64,000 bases of DNA. It comes from Teredinibacter purpureus. GTDB lineage: Bacteria > Pseudomonadota > Gammaproteobacteria > Pseudomonadales > Cellvibrionaceae. Each line of letters opens with the position of its first letter. Within the stretch, counting starts at the first letter, position 1. The translations under genes were made by a program, and so were the position numbers. The DNA lies in assembly GCF_014217335.1 (NCBI RefSeq), contig NZ_CP060092.1:575501-639500 (forward strand), written 5' to 3'. Of the stretch, positions 58,717-64,000 are shown in pieces. Under the pieces are notes generated by a model, which was not told the DNA's origin, searched no databases, and was given only the letters and a program-made list of their open reading frames with translations.

Positions 58717-59490
58717 TTATAGATCATCAATATCGTAATCTACTATCACCGGTAAATGACTCGAAAAATGCCGTGTTTTATAGAGCGCGGCGTATTCCAC
58801 TTTCTTAGCCAATGAGTCCGAAATAACGTGATAGTCTATTCGCCAGCCGTCACCCACACCAATTTCACCCGTCGGCCACCATGAATACTCACCACCTTCC
58901 GGTACCGCTAGACGAAAAGCATCGGAATAACCTAGCTGTTTAAATAGCTGGTTCATCCACTGCTGTTCGTGTGTTAAAAACCCAGATTGATCAATATTCC
59001 CCTGCCAATTTTGAACATCTTTTTTGGTATGAGCCATAGCCCAATTACCACAAAAAATAAAATGGCGACGCTTACGCGTGACCTTATGTAGCAACGCTTG
59101 GAAATCTTCAAAAAATTTGATTTTAACTTCCTGAGACTCGGCTTCTGAAAACGCCGGTGGCGCCAACAGCGAACCAATAGAGTAACGTTCAAAATCAACT
59201 TGAAGATAGCGGCCTTCCATATCAACACCGCTAGAGAATCCCAAACCATAAATAAGCGCTTTGGGCTGATGACGACTGTATATGGCCACGCCATTATAAT
59301 GCTTAATACCCGAGTCGAAAAAATAGGCGAAATAACCTTCGGGGTGAAAAATCTCATCGTCTAATTCGTACTCAAGTGCACGAATATCTTGCAAGCAAAT
59401 GATGTCGGCATCTTGCTCTTCTATCCAGTCGTATAAACCTCGTGCCGCTGCCTGGTGAATACCGTCGACGCACAGACTGATAACTCTCAT
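58717..59490 (-). CDS. crc: Crc-like catabolite repression control protein (exonuclease III fold, catalytic residues lost)
   Basis: The 257-residue protein has the AP endonuclease/exonuclease III fold but not its active site. The metal-binding Glu of the LQET motif is replaced (CLQDIRA), the GDxN motif reads CGNWAMAH, and the final SDH reads SSH. The same replacements mark Pseudomonas Crc, which does not act on DNA but works with Hfq to repress translation of catabolic mRNAs. Shared signature segments are FEDFQALLHKVTRKRRHFI, KDVQNW, YSWWP and GWRIDYHVI. It is divergent from pyrE, exactly the Pseudomonas arrangement. Assignment as Crc rather than ExoIII is well supported by residues and context. 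Confidence 0.88.
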   Translation of the reverse strand: MRVISLCVDGIHQAAARGLYDWIEEQDADIICLQDIRALEYELDDEIFHPEGYFAYFFDSGIKHYNGVAIYSRHQPKALIYGLGFSSGVDMEGRYLQVDFERYSIGSLLAPPAFSEAESQEVKIKFFEDFQALLHKVTRKRRHFIFCGNWAMAHTKKDVQNWQGNIDQSGFLTHEQQWMNQLFKQLGYSDAFRLAVPEGGEYSWWPTGEIGVGDGWRIDYHVISDSLAKKVEYAALYKTRHFSSHLPVIVDYDIDDL

Positions 59491-59765
59491 ACTAACCCCT
59501 TTATAACTCGAGGGTATGATACAGAGAGAAGTAATTCTTTGTCATTAATTATTGCTAAATTCATCCAGTGTTCAGCTTCATTGATTTATTGTTAGGATTA
59601 CAACAGCGTATTTTCTTATAATAGACGGATATCAGATATTTGGTGCGTTACAAACTCTACTCGCGCATTTCACACGCCATTTCAGTGCCAATCCAACTAT
59701 TTTGCTTATACTTGTACGTACAGTTCGGCTGTAGATAACGCTAGTTTTACCCCCTCGGAGATACA

Positions 59766-60404
59766 ATGAAACCCTACCAGAAAGACTTTATCGAAATGGC
59801 ACTTGCCAGCGAAGCACTGAAATTTGGCGAATTTACACTAAAGTCAGGTAGAACAAGCCCCTATTTTTTTAATGCAGGCTGCTTTCAAAATGGCGCCGAT
59901 ATCGCTCGACTCGGACGCGCATACGCACAAGCAATGGTAGATGCAAAACTCGATTTCGATATGCTATTTGGCCCAGCCTACAAGGGCATCCCACTCGCAG
60001 CTGCAACGGCTATTGCCTTGGCTGACGAGCATCAACGCAACCTCCCATGGTGTTACAACCGCAAGGAAGCAAAAAATCATGGCGAAGGTGGCAGCCTTGT
60101 GGGCGCTCCTCTCGTCGGCAAAGTTGCCGTTATTGACGATGTGATCACAGCAGGAACCGCCGTGCGTGAGGTACTGTCTATAATCGAAGCAGCGGAAGCG
60201 AAACCCGCGGCCGTTGTGATAGGGCTTAACCGACAGGAGCGCGGCCAAGGTGAGCGCTCAGCAATTGATGAACTACATGAATCTACTGGCATACCTGTCG
60301 TCAGTATTATCGACTTAAGCGACATTATGGCCTATCTTGAAGCTAAAGATGACCTCAACACGCTTAACCGTATTTCCGATTACCGCAACCAATACGGCAC
60401 TTAG
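59766..60404 (+). CDS. pyrE: Orotate phosphoribosyltransferase
   Basis: PyrE makes orotidine 5'-phosphate from orotate and PRPP in pyrimidine synthesis. The 212-residue protein has [19 protein letters not shown] near residue 20, [10 protein letters not shown] and the PRPP-binding motif [14 protein letters not shown] near residue 120. It is separated by 275 bp from crc; this gap holds both promoters but no clear consensus. The DUF4124 gene follows 3 bp later. Confidence 0.97.
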   Translation: MKPYQKDFIEMALASEALKFGEFTLKSGRTSPYFFNAGCFQNGADIARLGRAYAQAMVDAKLDFDMLFGPAYKGIPLAAATAIALADEHQRNLPWCYNRKEAKNHGEGGSLVGAPLVGKVAVIDDVITAGTAVREVLSIIEAAEAKPAAVVIGLNRQERGQGERSAIDELHESTGIPVVSIIDLSDIMAYLEAKDDLNTLNRISDYRNQYGT

Positions 60405-60407
60405 ACA

Positions 60408-61055
60408 ATGAAGCACTACCCGATAACGCACCACCGCAGCGCTCGCAGCATACGCTTTGCGCTAATTGGTGGCTGCCTTCTAAGTATTCTCAGCGTAAGC
60501 GCCAACGCTCAGCATGTGTATTACCGATACATCAATAAAGACGGCGTAAAGGTACTCGATCACTCTATTCCACCCGAATACGCCCAGTCGGGCTATGAAG
60601 TTATCAATGCTTCGGGAAAGGTTGTAAAAGTTGTAGCTCCAGCTCCCTCCGCCGAAGAAATATCTCGCAACGCCAAAGAGCGTGAAATTTTAGAAACCTA
60701 TGCTCGCCTAAAGCGTCGTTATTCTTCTACCGACGCAATGGAGGCCTATAAACAACGGCAACTAAAAAGCATCAACAACAACATATCAACATTAAAGGGT
60801 ATTATTCGAGGCCTACAAGAACAAATTAACACCACCACCAGTAAGGCCGCCGATTACGAACGCAGAGGTGTCGATGTACCCAGCCTCATTCTAAGCAAGC
60901 TCAATGACTTACATGCCGAGCTAGCAATATCAAATGAGCTGCTGGCCTATCGACAAAAAGAATATCAAGATGTTACCCACAAATTTGATTCCGACATTTT
61001 GGCGTACTTACGAGGGGAAGCCCTAGAAGAAATGTCGAGGGAGAAAATCAACTAA
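60408..61055 (+). CDS. DUF4124 periplasmic protein with coiled coil
   Basis: The 215-residue protein has a signal peptide (cleavage near residue 34, SANA-Q), a DUF4124 domain (about 35-65, VYYRYINKDGVKVLDHSIPP) and a long helical coiled coil (about 90-200). The family is exported and of unknown function; DUF4124 is common in gammaproteobacteria. It starts 3 bp after pyrE and is probably cotranscribed with it. Confidence 0.87.
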   Translation: MKHYPITHHRSARSIRFALIGGCLLSILSVSANAQHVYYRYINKDGVKVLDHSIPPEYAQSGYEVINASGKVVKVVAPAPSAEEISRNAKEREILETYARLKRRYSSTDAMEAYKQRQLKSINNNISTLKGIIRGLQEQINTTTSKAADYERRGVDVPSLILSKLNDLHAELAISNELLAYRQKEYQDVTHKFDSDILAYLRGEALEEMSREKIN

Positions 61056-61119
61056 CACGGGCGCCGGAACAAGAAAAATCTGGGGAAACAGGACACAACA
61101 GTACTAACGCCACTAAGCA

Positions 61120-61728
61120 CTAACTTAACTGGGGTTCTCCAGCCAGAATGCCGTGCACCATATGGTGCCAATGTTGCGGCCAATTCTCGGTCGGAATGCG
61201 TTTAAATTCGCTACGCACATAAAGCGACATTTTCCCATCAACGAATGCCATTAAAAGCCCTGTTGTATCAAGAATAGACATCCCAAAATGCAAGCCCTCT
61301 TTGAGTTCAGCTTCTCGGAAAATCTGACGCAAGTGGGTTTCTAATCTCTCAAATAATTGAACCACTCGCAACCGCAGCCGGTCAGTTTCACCCGCTAGTG
61401 CATCGCCCGTTAGAATACGGGTAATGCCTGGGTTACGCTCCGAAAAAGCTAACACCAGGTGCAACATTTTTTCGCAACGCTTTAGCGCATCATCACCCTC
61501 GGCATTAATAATCGAGATTCGTGAAAACAGCGTGTCTTCAATAAACTCAATTAAACCTTCGTACATTTTTGACTTGCTTGGAAAGTGACGGTACAACGCG
61601 GCTTCCGAGACACCCACTTCTTTTGCCAATGCAGCTGTCGTAATTCTAGCGCCGGGACTCACTTCTAGCATATGCGCTAGTGCTTCTAAAATTTGCTGTT
61701 GACGAGGCTTTTTATTATTTGTATTCAT
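61120..61728 (-). CDS. slmA: Nucleoid occlusion factor SlmA
   Basis: SlmA is a TetR-family DNA-binding protein that blocks FtsZ assembly over the nucleoid. The 202-residue protein has a helix-turn-helix ITTAALAKEVGVSEAALYRH (residues about 27-48) and a C-terminal ligand/FtsZ-binding domain with RNPGITRILTGDAL. It lies between pyrE and argB on the minus strand, a context typical of SlmA. 244 bp upstream hold its promoter. Confidence 0.95.
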   Translation of the reverse strand: MNTNNKKPRQQQILEALAHMLEVSPGARITTAALAKEVGVSEAALYRHFPSKSKMYEGLIEFIEDTLFSRISIINAEGDDALKRCEKMLHLVLAFSERNPGITRILTGDALAGETDRLRLRVVQLFERLETHLRQIFREAELKEGLHFGMSILDTTGLLMAFVDGKMSLYVRSEFKRIPTENWPQHWHHMVHGILAGEPQLS

Positions 61729-61972
61729 GCAAAATATATTTTCTTAAAAGACCTTGGAGTAGCCAAGCAATAATCAGCCCCTTTTTATACGCCGTTCAAA
61801 GCGGTCAAAAAAAGCGTTACGTCTTTGTGGCAATTTCATAGGCAATCCTGGCCCCTCGATAAGAAGTGGTATTAACCACTCTTCGGCCAAATGAATCGAC
61901 TCGCGTGAAAGACTTATCCTAGCTGCTAGTCAATGCCGCTTCAACTGTAGAATGACCTAAAAACGGAAATAC

Positions 61973-64000
<2,028 letters not shown>

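Noticed and set aside
58717..59490. Active exonuclease III (xthA)
   Set aside because: The catalytic Glu, the GDxN Asp/Asn and the final Asp are replaced, in line with Crc.

Overview
The window looks like chromosomal DNA of a gammaproteobacterium of the Cellvibrionaceae / Pseudomonadales type (Teredinibacter-, Saccharophagus- or Cellvibrio-like). The basis is gene content and order: most of it matches blocks known from Pseudomonas (pilGHIJK-chpABC; gshB-tonB3-yqgE-ruvX; pilTU with yggS-proC-yggT-metX-metW-DUF4426-rdgB-hemW; trxA-rho-ubiD; argH / fimS-algR-hemCDXY; crc / pyrE; slmA; argB-algC). Genus-level placement is inference, since no search was run.

Layout. 1-6.3 kb: accessory genes, namely a partial surface lipoprotein behind a TraF-like outer-membrane protein, a periplasmic solute-binding-like protein fused to a possible sensor domain, an Atl-type DNA-repair protein with no canonical start codon, and a REC-REC-GGDEF diguanylate cyclase. 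6.5-10 kb: cysQ-nudE diverging from yrfG-hslR-hslO. 10-22.5 kb: the complete type IV pilus chemosensory (Pil-Chp) operon on the minus strand, with pilK broken by one base in an A8 tract. 22.7-28 kb: gshB, tonB3-like, yqgE and ruvX, then the retraction ATPases pilU and pilT. 28-34 kb: yggS, a SYLF lipoprotein, proC, yggT, metX, metW, DUF4426, rdgB. 34-38.3 kb: a decayed island between rdgB and hemW, holding a secreted-protein pseudogene cut by a complete ISL3-like element with a perfect 8-bp target duplication, a frameshifted Sel1-like gene and a second TraF-like protein. 38.4-48.2 kb: hemW, a hybrid histidine kinase, ppk, trxA, rho, ubiD. 48.2-50.9 kb: a CotH-like lipoprotein gene interrupted by a stop that lies inside a 10-bp tandem repeat, and a short-chain dehydrogenase. 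50.9-64 kb: hemY-hemX-hemD-hemC-algR-algZ, argH, crc, pyrE, a DUF4124 protein, slmA, argB and the 3' part of algC.

How the genes work together. The main theme is surface motility and its control. The Pil-Chp sensory pathway signals through PilG and PilH, PilT and PilU retract the pilus, the TonB3-like protein is linked to pilus assembly in Pseudomonas, and FimS/AlgR regulate minor pilins and virulence there. Around this lie core genes for heme, uroporphyrin, arginine, methionine, pyrimidine, ubiquinone and glutathione synthesis.

The most interesting points are local lesions and switch-like structures rather than a clearly new system: the repeat-borne stop in the CotH gene, the A8 frameshift in pilK, the G5 frameshift in the Sel1-like gene, the IS-interrupted pseudogene that can be rebuilt from the sequence, and the AUC-start Atl gene. 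Several of the frameshifts sit at short homopolymers, so assembly error must be excluded before biology is claimed.
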